A stretch of DNA of 64,000 nt from Uloborus plumipes (taxonomy: Eukaryota; Arthropoda; Arachnida; Araneae; Uloboridae): positions 124,001 to 188,000 of the forward strand of contig JAXGGA010000473.1 in the NCBI GenBank assembly GCA_038373865.1. Reading direction: 5' to 3'. Each line of letters opens with the position of its first letter. Within the stretch, counting starts at the first letter, position 1. The notes beneath the pieces were generated by a model. The model saw nothing but the letters and a program-made list of their open reading frames with translations. It did not search any database and had not been told where the DNA came from. Both the position numbers and the translations under genes were made by a program. Shown here piece by piece: positions 24,693 to 37,900 of this stretch.

Positions 24693-24958
24693 TTAGTGTA
24701 TTAAATCGCTCATCGTAGGTTAGAGTTAGATCGACCAGTGAAAAAGCACTTAAGCTCAATTTTATTTTTAAAAATTCGTGACATCTTTACAAACTGCAGT
24801 ATTTGGCACAAGACAGAAAAAATATTTCAGATACAAAATTCAATAATGTTTAAAAACATTGGAGAACTTTCATAGTTCTGCACCTGGTTTATGGGATGTT
24901 GAAAAGAAAAATAAGTGCCCCAACCCAGTGAATGAACAGTAAACACTCTGTACCAGTG

Positions 24959-25558
24959 AAGCAAATGCACCCACAGCTCGATCATAGCATCCTAAGACTG
25001 CAGTTTCGTCCTTATTGTGGACTCCTCAGTTAGGAATAGCCAATGATCGAGCTGGAGGCAAAGATCCTCTTATTGTAGCTAAGATAGCCAACAAACTGGT
25101 AGATAAAGTGAATTTATCTTACCAGCGAGCGTCCGCAAACCATGGTGCGGCTCAACTCGAAATTTGAAGGCAAAAGCTGGGAAATATGCAATGAGTTACC
25201 GCCTATAAGCCAGGGCTAAGGCAGAACTGAAGTAAATGCACCCACAGCTCGATCATAGCATCCTAAGACTGCAGTCATTGCATATTACCCAGCTTTTGCC
25301 TTCAAATTTCGAGTTGAGCCGCACCATGGTTTGCGGACGCTCGCTGGTAAGATAAATTCACTTAATCTAAAAGTTTGTTGGCTATCTTAGCTACAATAAG
25401 AGGATCTTTACCTCCAGCTCTATCATTGGCTATTCCTAACTGAGGAGTCCACAATAAGGACGAAACTGCAGTCTTAGGATGCTATGGTCGAGCTGTGGGT
25501 GCATTTGCTTCAGTTCTGCCTTAGCCCTGGCTTATGGGCGGTAACTCATTGCATATTA
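24959..25558. mobile_element. Foldback retroposon-like insertion with 13-bp target duplication
   Basis: Flanked by CTCTGTACCAGTG on both sides (24946-24958 and 25559-25571). Inside, a ~260-bp unit (starts GCAAATGCACCCACAGCTCG, ends CAGGGCTAAGGCAGAACTGA) is followed by a truncated direct second start, then a near-complete inverted unit. A 13-bp duplication is typical of target-primed retroposition, yet the inverted structure is not. A diverged relative is at 36330-36545. Confidence 0.65.
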
Positions 25559-25571
25559 CTCTGTACCAGTG

Positions 25572-28500
25572 CACAAACACAGCATTTCCTCGTTGTTTTC
25601 TTTCCGGAAACGTACAGAAAGAAGTCACTACTGCCAATTTATCTGAAAAAATAGCTTTGAAATCTTATGTTTGAAAAACACATACGAATTGTTCACTTAC
25701 TGCGGGAAGAGAAAAGGGGCTAATATACTGACCGGTCTACCTTAGTCAACTAAATGAAAACAAGAGTGCAGCTGACCTTCAAGAAAATTAACTCATTAGA
25801 GAGCCTTGAATATGCCATTTAAAAAATATTAGAAGTCTGAAGAACATGTTTGGAGAAGCAAGTAAACAGACTACAACCGAAAGTTTTAAAAGACATTTTA
25901 TTGAGAAAAATATGTCGTCTAACTATTTGGCGGTTAATTTGTTACTGTTCGTGAACTTTTTCTGTCACAAACTTGTTCTATCATTACAAATAACTTGGAA
26001 CCGTGAAAGCAGCATCAATACTATTTTAAAACAGAATTTTTGAAGTCGAGGCGAAATGATACATGAAAGCATATGTAACTATTCATCAATAACAAATATT
26101 GGTTTTAAAGGATTCAGAGTTAGAAATAATTCCTTTAATTTAATGATATTTACATTGTTACATCGTTAACAACATACTAATGTAAACTAAGCTTCGTTCA
26201 AAACTTTGAGACGATTTCAAACATTATGTTGAATGTCAAACATTATGTTGTTATTTTGTCCTTTTTTTTTTCATATTCTCTGAACGTTGAAAGATTCAGT
26301 TTGTACGTTCTAATGGACATTAAAATGACATTACATCTTTGAAATTGAGTAGCAACCGGCGTTTCAAGCATCAATCGCTATATCGGAAGAGTCGCAGTAA
26401 TGAGAGGGCGTTTCAAAGGTTTTCGAGTATATTATCATTGTGGTTATTGTACATAATAGCTGCGTAATTATAATAGATTATCAATTTATTAATTGCTCCA
26501 TCATTAAGCTATTTGTACATCATGCAAAAGTTTTTATCAACAACGTGTTTAAAAATATGCCCGCGTTAAAGTTGTTAAGCAAATTGAAGATAAGAATTTC
26601 ATTCTTAAATGTCAGTTAACTCCGTTAACTGGAAATATCACGCTAAACTGATGTTAAACTTTGGTATTTAAATATGTCAATAAATACACAAGACACGTGT
26701 TTGTAATCGATAAGTTAAGCACTCGAAAGTATTGAACGGCTTTAGCTACTGAACTTGCACAAAGAAAGTGATCTATCATAATGATTCATGAGCAAAAAGA
26801 AAAAAAAAACTTCTTTTAGATCTTGTGTTGTCCTTTTGGTCGATATTTTCACAATTTCCACTTTACTCTGCTGCTGATTCAAAAAAGAAACTTCTTTCTT
26901 TTCGTTATTTTTCTTCTTTTCTTCCATTTTTTAGTTACTTTTGTTTACGTTTCATTTATGGGTCAATTAAAATAGTATAACAAAAACATCTCGTTCTAAT
27001 TAAACAGAAAGAACTTGAATTTATTGCAACATTCAACACTGCTGTCGAAAATTCGTCGATCTATATTTTACGCAAACATCATTTTGTAGGTCAGTTAGTT
27101 CAAATGTAGAAATTGCTTTCCTGTAATATTTGTTTTGGTTTTTAGTACGTGTCAGACTTGTCAACATTTCATTTTACGAAAGCAACAGTTTCGAAAATGG
27201 AAAACAGTATTCGGTTAGAATGAATTATCATTTGTTTGGAATACATTCCGGAAATGAAAATTTAAATAGAATACTTATGTCTCTTTGTAAAAATCTTAAG
27301 TTTTCAGTTTGAAAACTGAAGTCAGGAGTGATTACAGAAATTTGCTAATAACTTTTTATGAGTTTGTTTTTGAATTTTACTTTCCAAAAAAAATCGTTTA
27401 GTGTTTCTAAAACCAACTAAGACAAAAAATAAAAAAATACAAAAAAAAAAGTTCAAATTTAAGTCATAGTATTGCGCAACTTTTTATTTAACTTGAGGCC
27501 ATCATACTATTATAATGAATCACTCGGGCCAGAACACATAGAAGTGACTTTACTCTAGTTTGAGCCCAGATTTGTGTTTGCAGCCTCATCATAATAAATA
27601 GACGAATATAAAAGTGAATAAAATAGCAGAGAAAGTCAACATTTCACGTATATGCTCGACTTTTAATTTTGCGAATGCTCTTCACAGAACTTTTTAGTTG
27701 ATTTAGTTGAGTTTTCATCGTTAATGTTGATTTTCTTCTTCCTCTGAGGAAGAAGGGGATGCTACATGCAAATAAATAATTCTAGTTGTCAACTGACAAC
27801 AATTTTCAATCTTTTATAGTTCCTAGAAAAGAAAAAAAAAATCTGATTGTGAATTGTCTCAAATATTCTTCTTGACATGACCTTTTTTCAGTTTTGTTAA
27901 TGTCAGTCCAATCTTTTATGATCCCTAAAAATGGAAAGAAAAAGATGATAGGAATTTAGGAAATAAAAATCAAAAACAGAAAGAGTACATAAATAATGCA
28001 TAAAAGTTGAAATGACTGAAATATGGCAACAACGATAAAGATATTCTCATAATGTGTTGCAAATCTCATGTGTTACAATTTAAAAAGTGAGAATTTCTTC
28101 CAGATTTTTTTCCTTCTTTTTTATAACTCATTTCTACTTTTGCGTGAAATTTTAAGCAATCTAGAACTTTTCCAATCAATAAAGTTTCTACTTGAACATT
28201 TCACTAATTTATCCAATCAAGAACAAAATAATCAGAGCTAAATATCTAAAAAAAAAAAAAAACAGTACAGTAACGCTATGTTTTTCAAAATTCATTCCTC
28301 TGTTAACAGACTGAAATCCCTCCTCATCTGTAAAATTTCAGTAAAAAGGAAAATAAATTCTGAAATTGAACTACCGTGAGCTTCTATGAAAGTTAGGTCT
28401 TGGCAATAATTAAAAAGGACGGAAAACACTCCACCAATAATTAAAAAAGCGATGCAAAATTAAATTATAAAATTTATTTATTTTAATTGAGCAACAATTT

Positions 28501-28776
28501 GAAAAAAGTCGGTACTTATGTAACATTCTGTCTACGATTTTTATCAAGACCAAAAATAATAAAGATCATGAAATCTCTCCAAAATTCTTAATCGGAAAGT
28601 TTTCCAAAATGAGTGGCAGAGCAAGTTTGGCGGCTCTATCATTATCAATTTAGCATGCGTTGGGCAAATTTTGTTTTGACGAAAATGATTGACGGAATTA
28701 TTTGTAAATACCAAAAAAATGGAATTAAATTTTAAAAAATTGTATCCACACTGACGTTCACATTTTTTAAAACCAG
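25572..28776. other. Spacer downstream of gene B exon 10
   Basis: AT-rich, with no recognised repeat ends or gene. B's last coding exon and 3' UTR are expected here or further left. A frame at 26742-26920 (minus) has a QQQSKVEIVKISTKR stretch after a pyrimidine-rich AG, but it has no similarity to a catalase tail that I can name. Confidence 0.4.
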
Positions 28777-28800
28777 CTAATTTATAACTATATTGCTTAC

Positions 28801-28956
28801 TCTCTGTTGCTGAAGGCCAATTCTGATTCTTCCTCCTAAGTCCGGATCAACTCGACTAAAGTTCTCGACCATTCGTTCTTGAATGAATTGTTCAGCGTTC
28901 GATAGACTGCTCACAATATTGTTCACCAGGCGGGATCTTTCTCCCTCGTTTAGGAC
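28801..28956 (-). CDS. Catalase-like B exon 10
   Basis: Residues 489-540, [20 protein letters not shown] then [20 protein letters not shown] and IGLQQQR. This is the C-terminal helical domain of catalase. It ends at GTAAGC, and gene C has a GTAAGA donor at the same position, so a further short exon is expected. If the donor is not used, the frame reads seven more codons to a stop at 28777. Confidence 0.9.
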
Positions 28957-31900
28957 CTGAAAAAAGAAACAAGTCATAAAAATGATGCTCTGATCTCGGT
29001 TTCTTTACGACTTGTTCTTTCTCTACGACTGTTTCTTTGAGATTCATCTCCAATCCCTTGACATACAAACTACTGTATGATTTTCTTAGGTAAAACCTTC
29101 CGTGTATTTACGCATGCGTCAGGTCTTCTCTGATCTTACTAAAATAGGGGTGATACGTAAGATAACAATAAGGGGAAGAATAATAAAAAGCATTTTGAGC
29201 AGTATCAAACAACGTGGAACGATACTAGTTTCAAATACATAATTTAGTTGAATGTGTCAAAAGGATAGCAAAAAATGCAAGTTTTAAATTGAAAACTTCG
29301 GAAAGTTCCCATTCACAACCCATCACCCCTTTTTTAAGTGGAATGATTCCCGAGTGCTAGGCGCGGTTTTCATGGACGAACAGTAAATGGAACTTGAACC
29401 GACCAAAGAAGTATCATTCAATTTCGATTGACTATGAACAGTTACGTGAAAACTGAGAGAGAATACATTTTTGAATTTTTATCATGGAATCAAATTGTAT
29501 GGCGTCCGCCGAAATAATCGCTTGACGAGTCAATCTCGTTGAAGTCTACAGCGGCCCATAAGATGAATGACGAGTCAGACTCGTCATTGTATGTCAAGGG
29601 GTTAAAAAATTTAGCAAAAGTAGATCTTGCCAATGTTTAACTGTTTTTAGAGTAATAGGAAAGAGTAATTAACACTCAGTTGGTGCTGGGTTACTTTTGT
29701 AATAGTTTTTCAAAAGTTTTCGACGGAAATCCACGCCAACAACACGCCTTCTTTTCGTTGATCTCAAAATAAAAAGTAAATATTGTCAAGGTCATAGCTC
29801 TACTCACCAGAGCCGAGCTATATAACATAATTGAATTTTTAAAGTTTGCGAAGGGCCAACAATAATTGACAGAACCATAACAAGCATAAAAACTAGTAGT
29901 TTCTTTTTTTGAACTGTATAGTTCATTAGCATATTCTTATAAGCAAAAATACGTGATGTCACACTTTCTGTTACCCTTTCCCTCCCTTTGTCACAAATTG
30001 CAAAAATTTCACTCCCCCCTCCAAAGAGCAAAACCGTCATTTCAAATTTTTAAAAGGGCGGGGGGGAGGCAAAGGGTGTATATACGCAATGTAAATTTTC
30101 CAAAAAATGGCGAATACCACACCTACTTACATATAAATACAATGATTTCCCAAATTCAGTGGGGGGGGGGGGGATTGACCCTCCCCCTGAACCCCGAAAT
30201 GACGAGCCTGCCAAAGAGTGACATAATTAGTGGGCAGTAATTAACTCTACTTTAAAAGTAAATAAAAAAATTATTTGAATTTTTGCATCTTGAATTTAAA
30301 TTATATTTTTCATAATCACAGCTTAAGATTGGTGTGTGTGCAAGTGTTTGCGCGCGCGTGTGTGTAGGCGTGTTTGTATGTTGGGTGTTTGTGTATGTCT
30401 AGTGCGGGTGTGTAAGTGTGGAGTGTGAGTGTGTGCTCGTGTACAGAATTTGCGTATTGGCGTGTGCGCGCGTGTTAGTTTAGGACCTAGAAGCCACCAC
30501 CAGGAGGAGAAGACCAGAGGAGCGGTCCCGCAGCGGGGGCAGGTAGACGGGCGGAATGCGTCCGGAAAAAGGAACTATTCGACCAGTACTTTCGAAAATG
30601 AGTTTAAATAGCAATTAATTCGTCAGCGCACAAAAACAAACAAAAAAAAATCTCACTTTTCTGTAAAAGGTTCCTGGCTGAGAGAAGTTGTCGTCATCAG
30701 AAGTGTCATATCGGGCGACTTCTCCTTGAACAGGGAACGTGCTTTCTCTTGCTCTTGGATCTTCCACGGGTCCTCCAAAGCTATTCGGGTAATAGTTAGG
30801 TGCACCATCTAGAGAATATATTGTAAGATATAGAGGTGAATTCATTGCAGGGTTCTGGACTGGATGTAGAAAGACTATTACACTAAAGACATCTAAATAT
30901 TGCGGCGAAATTCAGTACTTCAGTTACAAGTTAAATGAAATTATTTGACCCTTTTTATTGCATTCTGCCACAGCCATCAAGTGGCAGTGAAAAAGATCTT
31001 AGAAGCTATTCTTTTCTTTTTATAACATCTTACGAAATTATTTCCTTACAATATTTACTCACAAAAATCTAAATTGTATGCTGAAATTCTGTTTATTTTC
31101 TGAAATTTTCCATGCACAAAATTTATTAACAGATAACATAAAACTTGATTATCACTGAATTTATTCATGAAATTTTAAGTTTTAAACATGAATTTTAATA
31201 TTAAACATTTTTTAAATGTTAAAAAATAAAGTTAAGTTCAACTGATCAAAAAAAGTTTGGTATACTTATTTTATGTCACAAGCTGTTTTCATGAAATTTA
31301 TTCGATACAAAACTACCTATTTAATCAGAATTTTTAAAAACTCAATTGTATAGCCTAATGTTAATTTTTTTAAACTGTTAAAGCTTAAATTCAAAAATTG
31401 CTCTCATCAAAAACCTAATTTGGAACTATAGTGCCTTAACAAAGCTCTATCGAGAGAAAAAAAATCTTGTTGCTAAATTACTGATATTTTTTACTGTCTG
31501 ACACTGTTCCCTTTTTTTTTCTCTTAATTATTTTTTTATTTATTTTTCAGATTTCCTTTCAAAACATTAACGCTCTTCAGTATTTACTTTTGTTCGAATT
31601 TAAACTGATTCTCGATTTTCTCTGCTAAGCCCTTTGTTAAATCTTTCCTGAATAACTCAAACTTACATTTGAAAAGCTGTTCTAGTTGAAAAAAAAATGT
31701 ATCTAAATAAATAAATAAACTTGAGGGTGTCTTGAAAAAAAAAAGGTATTGTTCCCAACTTACACATTTTTTTTTTTTTAAAGTTCAATAATGCATTTTC
31801 TTTTTTTAAGTTATTAAGTGTTACTGTCGTTTTCGTTCTCAACAATTTACACACAAAATATTGTGCCAACTGGTCTACTTAAAAGAAAAAAAAATCCACA

Positions 31901-34900
31901 CAGGTCGGAGTAAATTTGGCGCACAAACTTCGGTCGCAGTTTCTTGCTACACTGTTAAAACTACAGGTTGCATGAGGCACATTTAAGGGTGAAAAGTTGT
32001 CGCACCAGCGGCACCTCTAAAGGGTACCCTAAAAGTGCCCAAGGGCGGATGCAAGGGAGGGGCGATGGGTGCGATTACCCCTCCCCTGGGTTATTGCACC
32101 AGCAATATTTCGGAAATAAAGTCCTAAAATTGCAAGTGTTTAGTCCATTTGATGACGCTAGTGGAAGGGATGGGGATTAGCGATTTTCCTCCGATAATTT
32201 AACGATATTAAAGTTGCAGAAACTGCGATATTCGAAGATGTGGCTGGCGATGTTCTTAACATACCCCCGGAATTATTAGAAAGTTGAAGTTCTAAAACAT
32301 GAAATTTAGAATATCTTTTGTAACGAAAAAAAAGGAGAAAGACGTTTAGAGATTTCTTCTGTCTCCCCCTCCTTGAATAAATATCTATATTTTAGTTGCT
32401 TTAATTCACAAAATAATGTGGTTGACCCCCCCCCCCCCCCACACACACACGCAGATAAAAGTATATTTGATAATAGATACGTAGTAAGAGGCAAGTAAAA
32501 GAATTAATCGCCCCTCCTTGAAACATTTCTAGATTCGCCCTTGAAAGTGCCCCAGGGAGGCGAATGGCAACTTCAAGGGTGCCATAGGAGTCAAGTGGTA
32601 CCCTTCAGGGAGTGCCGCTGGTGATACGACTTTTCACCCTTTAAGTTACCGCATGCAACTCGTAGTTTTATCAGTGTAGGATGTTTGAAAAATTCTCTGG
32701 CTTTTCTTGCTAGGTTGTTTAAAAAACACAGGGGGGTCATTCCATGTCAAGTGTACGAGTCGTCCCCACTCGACTCCCTCCGATTTTGATGAAAATTTTT
32801 TTGGATGTACATATAAGACTTGCCTGAAACCATACCAAATTATAGCTCCATAAGCCTTATGGTTTAGCCAATAAAAATTATGGAAAAAAGGCCTCTTTTT
32901 GTGTTTTGAAAAAAATGAACAAATCGTCAAGTTTGTGCTTTTATTGCTCGCGACCTAAGACGATTATCAGGCTCAAACTTGGTGATTCTGATCACTGTTT
33001 AGGGTAGAATAGCCTACTTGTGTAACAAAAGCTTCATGCACTGTAGATTTTTTGCAATTTGCTGCCAAAGTTGGTAAAAAATCGTATTTTGGTAAATTTT
33101 GATCAGACGTTATCAGCTTGTAACTGCTGAGAAAAGGACTTTCTGAAACTAATTCTTTCCTCGTTTGTAGCCTGATAGTTCGTCCGAAAGGTGTGCAAGT
33201 GGCATCTCGATAGCTTAAATAATTGCTGAATTATGCGAGTTAAAATTGCAGTTAAACTTCTTTTGTCTCAATTTCAAAGGGCAATATCTCAAAAGGGTCA
33301 TCTTGAATTTCAATTTTCTTTACATCATTGGAAATAACACACTTTTCTTAACTAAAAAACGTTATTTTTATTTTTGAGACAAACCAGTTTCAAGGGATAT
33401 TGCAGATCAAAAATGTGTACGTCATTCAACGTGAAATCAAAGAAAAAAAGACATAGACCTCAAAAGTTGATGCCAATTTGTTCTATTAATATTTGCAGGA
33501 GCTATTGTACTTATGTTCTGATGAAAAAACTTTTTTAGATATTTTTAAACTTTAGTGTTTGAGTGCGCATCCATAAAATATCAAGAAATGGCAAAAAATA
33601 AAGTTTCGTTTTTAACAAAAATAATTCTCTTCTAATCGCTGCCATAAGAGCTTGAGTCTTTTTTTATGTGTTATTTTTAAGTTCTTGAAACAGAATTTCG
33701 GATGATATGTCACTTGGCAAGGTTGTAGGTCATTAATGTTTCAAGGTCATAAAAAGCATTTTCCCATTTTTCATCATTTTTGTTTATGGACAAATTGCAA
33801 TCATAGGCTGAATATCTAGACACATCCTCGGTAGTATAAAGAATGGATTTTTAATTACTACTTATCATATTTTCAATTACTATTGTTATCATTTATTTAC
33901 ACGGGGGAAATAATTGCAATATTCAACTCTATCGAAAACTTTCGTTATCGCTTTTTAGAAAAATGGCTCTGCAGTCCTATTATACATATTTTTTATCACG
34001 TACACACCATATTAACTGTTTTATTTATTATTTATTCCATTTATTAATTATTATTATTATTATTATTTTTTTTTTTTTGAAAAAAGAAACAATGCTTTTT
34101 ATGAATTTAAAATATTAATAACACCTTGCCAAGTGACATATCATCCGAATTCTGTTTCAAGAGCTTAAAAATAACTCTTAGGAAAAGTCTCAAACTCTTA
34201 TAGCAGTGATAAGAAGATAATTATTTTTTTTAAAAACGAAAGCTTATTTTTTGCCATTTCTTGAGTTTTTACGGATGCGCCCGCAAAAACTAAAGTTCAA
34301 AAACATCTAAAAAAGGTTTTTTTATCAGAACATAAGTACAATAGCTCCTGTAAATTTTAATAGAACAAATTGACATCAACTTTTGAGGTCTATGTGTTTT
34401 TTCTTTGATTTCACGTTGAATGACGTCCACATTTTTTATCTGCAATATTCCTTGAAACTGGTTTGTCTCAAAAATAAAAATAACGTTTTTTAGTTAAGAA
34501 AAGTGTGTTGTTTCCAATGATGTAAAAAAAATTGAAATTCAAGATGACCCTTTTGAGATATTGCCCTTTGAAATTGAGACAAAATTGAGAAAAAAGAAAT
34601 TTGAATGGAATTTCAACTCGCATAATTCAGCAATTATTTGAGCTATCGAGATGCCACTAGCACACCTTTCGGACAAACTATCAGGCTACAAACGAGGAAA
34701 GAATTAGCTTCAGAAAGTCATTCTCTCAGCAGATACAAGCTGATAACGTATGGTCAAAATTTGCCAAAATCCGATTTTTTACCAACTTTGGCAGCAAATT
34801 GCAAAAAATCTACAGTGCATGGAGCTTTTGTTACACAAGTAAGCTATTCTACCCTAAACAGTGATCAGAATCACCAAATTTGAGCCTGATAATCGTCTTA

Positions 34901-37900
34901 GGTCGCGAGCAATAAAAGCACAAACTTGACGATTTGGTCATTTTTTTTCAAGACACGAAAAAGAGGCTTTTTTTCAACAATTTTTATTGGCTAAACCATA
35001 AGGCTTATGGAGCTATAATTTGGTATGGTTTCATGCAAGTCCTATATGTACAACCAAAAAAATTTTCATCAAAATCGGAGGGGGTCGAGTGGGGATTTTC
35101 TCGAAATTTGGGACACTTGACATGGAATGACCCAGGGTGGTTATAAATTAACAGGAGGTGTTTGGAGCCCTCTAGCTCGCGAACTACTGGGCGAAACATT
35201 GCCAAACTTCGTGAGCATGCATATTAGACCATGGGATTTTGATTTCTGGAATAAAAAAAAAAACAGTTTGAAAAATCACCACCAGGGGGAAATTTGGCGC
35301 TGTTAAAGTGTATTATTCTGATTATCGAAGAATTAATTGCTACTGACAAAATATGCATCCATTTTATTTGCAAAAATGACTTTTTTGTCACAAATGTGGT
35401 TCGATATGATCGCCATTGTAAAGTTGTAAGAGCTGCATACGATGCACAACATTTTCTACGGCAGCTCGTAACATATCAGAATGGATTTCTCTAACTTTTA
35501 AAATTATCATATCTTTTAAACTTGCGATATCAGAAATGTTTCTTTGATAGCATCAAAGCATTGTTCTCTAATAGCATTTGCAAATTCGTCAACTTGTAGC
35601 TGATTAACCGTCTGGCGCCCCTAGCCTGGTTGCTGGGCTAGAGATCCAGTCATTTTAAACCGCTTAATCATGTTTCTTAAATTTGTTATGGTCAGCGGGC
35701 CTTTTCTCAACTGCTTCACTCGCCGAAATTCTCGAAGAGTAACATTGGCATTTTCATCACGCTGATAGTAGAGCTTCACTAACAAAGCGCGGTCCTGCAT
35801 AGTTAAAAGCCATCAAGAGGCAACTGCGCTCAGAATGATGAGAATGCTCCCAGTCAGTCATTTTATACAGATGATCGCTAAACGCAAAGCGTTTATGCGA
35901 ATTATTGCATTCTATTTGGTTAAATGGACAGCTATTTTGTTCGTGGTGATTTTTTTTAATAGAAAATTCTACGGCGATCATATTAAACCTCATTTGCAAA
36001 GAACAATCATTTTTGCTTGGCGAAATTGATTTATACAGCATCTTTTCAAGTTTAATTCGCGATATTCAGTGTAATACACTTTTACAGCGCCAAATTTCCC
36101 CCTGGTGGTGATTTTTCAAACTAATTTTTTTTATTCCAGCAATCAAAATCCCATGGTCTAATATGCACGCTTACGAAATTTGGCAATGTTTCGCCCAGTA
36201 GTTCGCGAGGTAGAGGGCTCCAAACACCTTCTGTTAATTTATAACCGCCCTGTATATATCTAACAGCTGTTTTTAGAACAAAATCAAATGAATTTAATTT
36301 TGTACAATATTATACTTGCAAAACACCGCCAACTCGTTTATTTCGATCCATGGACTGCAGTTTCGGGCTTATTATGCCCTCATCAGCATGGAATACGAAA
36401 GTTGTTGGCAATACGAAAAGAATTGGAGGCAAAAATCCTCTTATAGAGCAAAGAGAGTCGATAAAAACTGGTAGCTAATGTGAAATTAGAATACCATGCA
36501 TGTTCCTGCCTTAGCCCTTGCTTGGGGGGGGGGGGGGTTACTCACTGCTTTATAATATTATACTTGTTGATCAAAACACTGCGCTAACATTTCGCTAATT
36601 TGTACCTTGATTGTCGGTGACCGTAGCAGTGCCGTCTCGCTCGTAGTTCCTCGGGCGGGAGCGGAAAGGACAGTTGACTGGAATTTGGTAGAAGTTGGCT
36701 CCAAGTCTGTATCTTGCGGCATCTAGATAGGAAAATATACGACCCTGAAAAGTTTCTCAGACTGTAAAAGTAGCCATTTTCATAAGTCAGGAGCACTCTC
36801 AGAAATATTGAAACTGATGATTTTATTTAAACACTTATTACCCGGCGTTGCCCGGGTGCTTATTAATACAACATAGTAGTTCCCTAATAGTGGTTCAAGT
36901 AGTGTTGAATACAAATAATTGTAGCAGTAATTGTTTTCAACTTATTTCATGTTAAAATGAAACTGGTGAGCCTTGAATTGATAATTCATGTTTAATCGTA
37001 ATCTTTGTTGGAAAATACTCATATTTAAATGTGTTATATTTCATCAATTTGTATTCTTAAAGGTTTGTCTCTATTACTCTATGTATTCAAAATTGAAAGC
37101 AAAAGGCCATTTTGAGACAAAAGATTTAAATTCTGAGCTTTTAGGATTTTTTTAAAATTTCAAAAACCCGCCTATGTGAATTCTAGTGCATCAAGGAACC
37201 TCTGTGCCAAGTTTGATGAAAAGCCGAGGAAAACTGGATTTGTATAAGGAACAAACATACTTACAAATATACATCCATTTTATATATATAGAGAGATTTT
37301 TCAAAGAATTCACGATATTGTTTGACCACGGATGAGATGGAAAAGTTGACATCCGGTTTACTGGCCGAAAGGGGAGCATATATCAGTTTTCATGAATGCC
37401 AGCTTTTGGAGATGTGTGTTAGCCTTTTACTTAAGCGAAATACGTACACCAAATTTTTAGATAGACTCGTCCAATTAGGACGAGTCTATCTGACGAGAGT
37501 AATGAAGTTCAAGAACGATTTTATTGAAAAATTTGCCGACATTAATTTAAAAAAAAAAAAAAAAATTCTTCAGAATTAAAAATGGTGCTGTTTATAGAAA
37601 ATACAAATTAGTATGTAAAAAAGATAAGATGTACATTGGCTGATATTTTTTTAGGGTTCAAGTAAGGAAGAAATATTGAAAACAACACAAGTTTCGCGGC
37701 AGTTATATTTACCTGAAGTACTTTATCTGGACTTGGCTCGACCCCTGGAACTAAGTTTGCTGGGCAGAAAGATATTTGCTCAACTTCGGCAAAATAATTA
37801 CTAGGATTTTTGTTGAGAACCATTTTGCCTACTTTTATGTAGGGAAACTCTTTCTCTGGCCATACCTTAAACAGAAAAAAATACAAAAATATCTTTTAGC

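Noticed and set aside
26742..26927. Frame with QQQSKVEIVKISTKR as a candidate last exon of gene B
   Set aside because: It has a plausible acceptor and phase, but the peptide has no recognisable catalase tail and the frame runs into lysine and phenylalanine runs. Not supported without transcript data.
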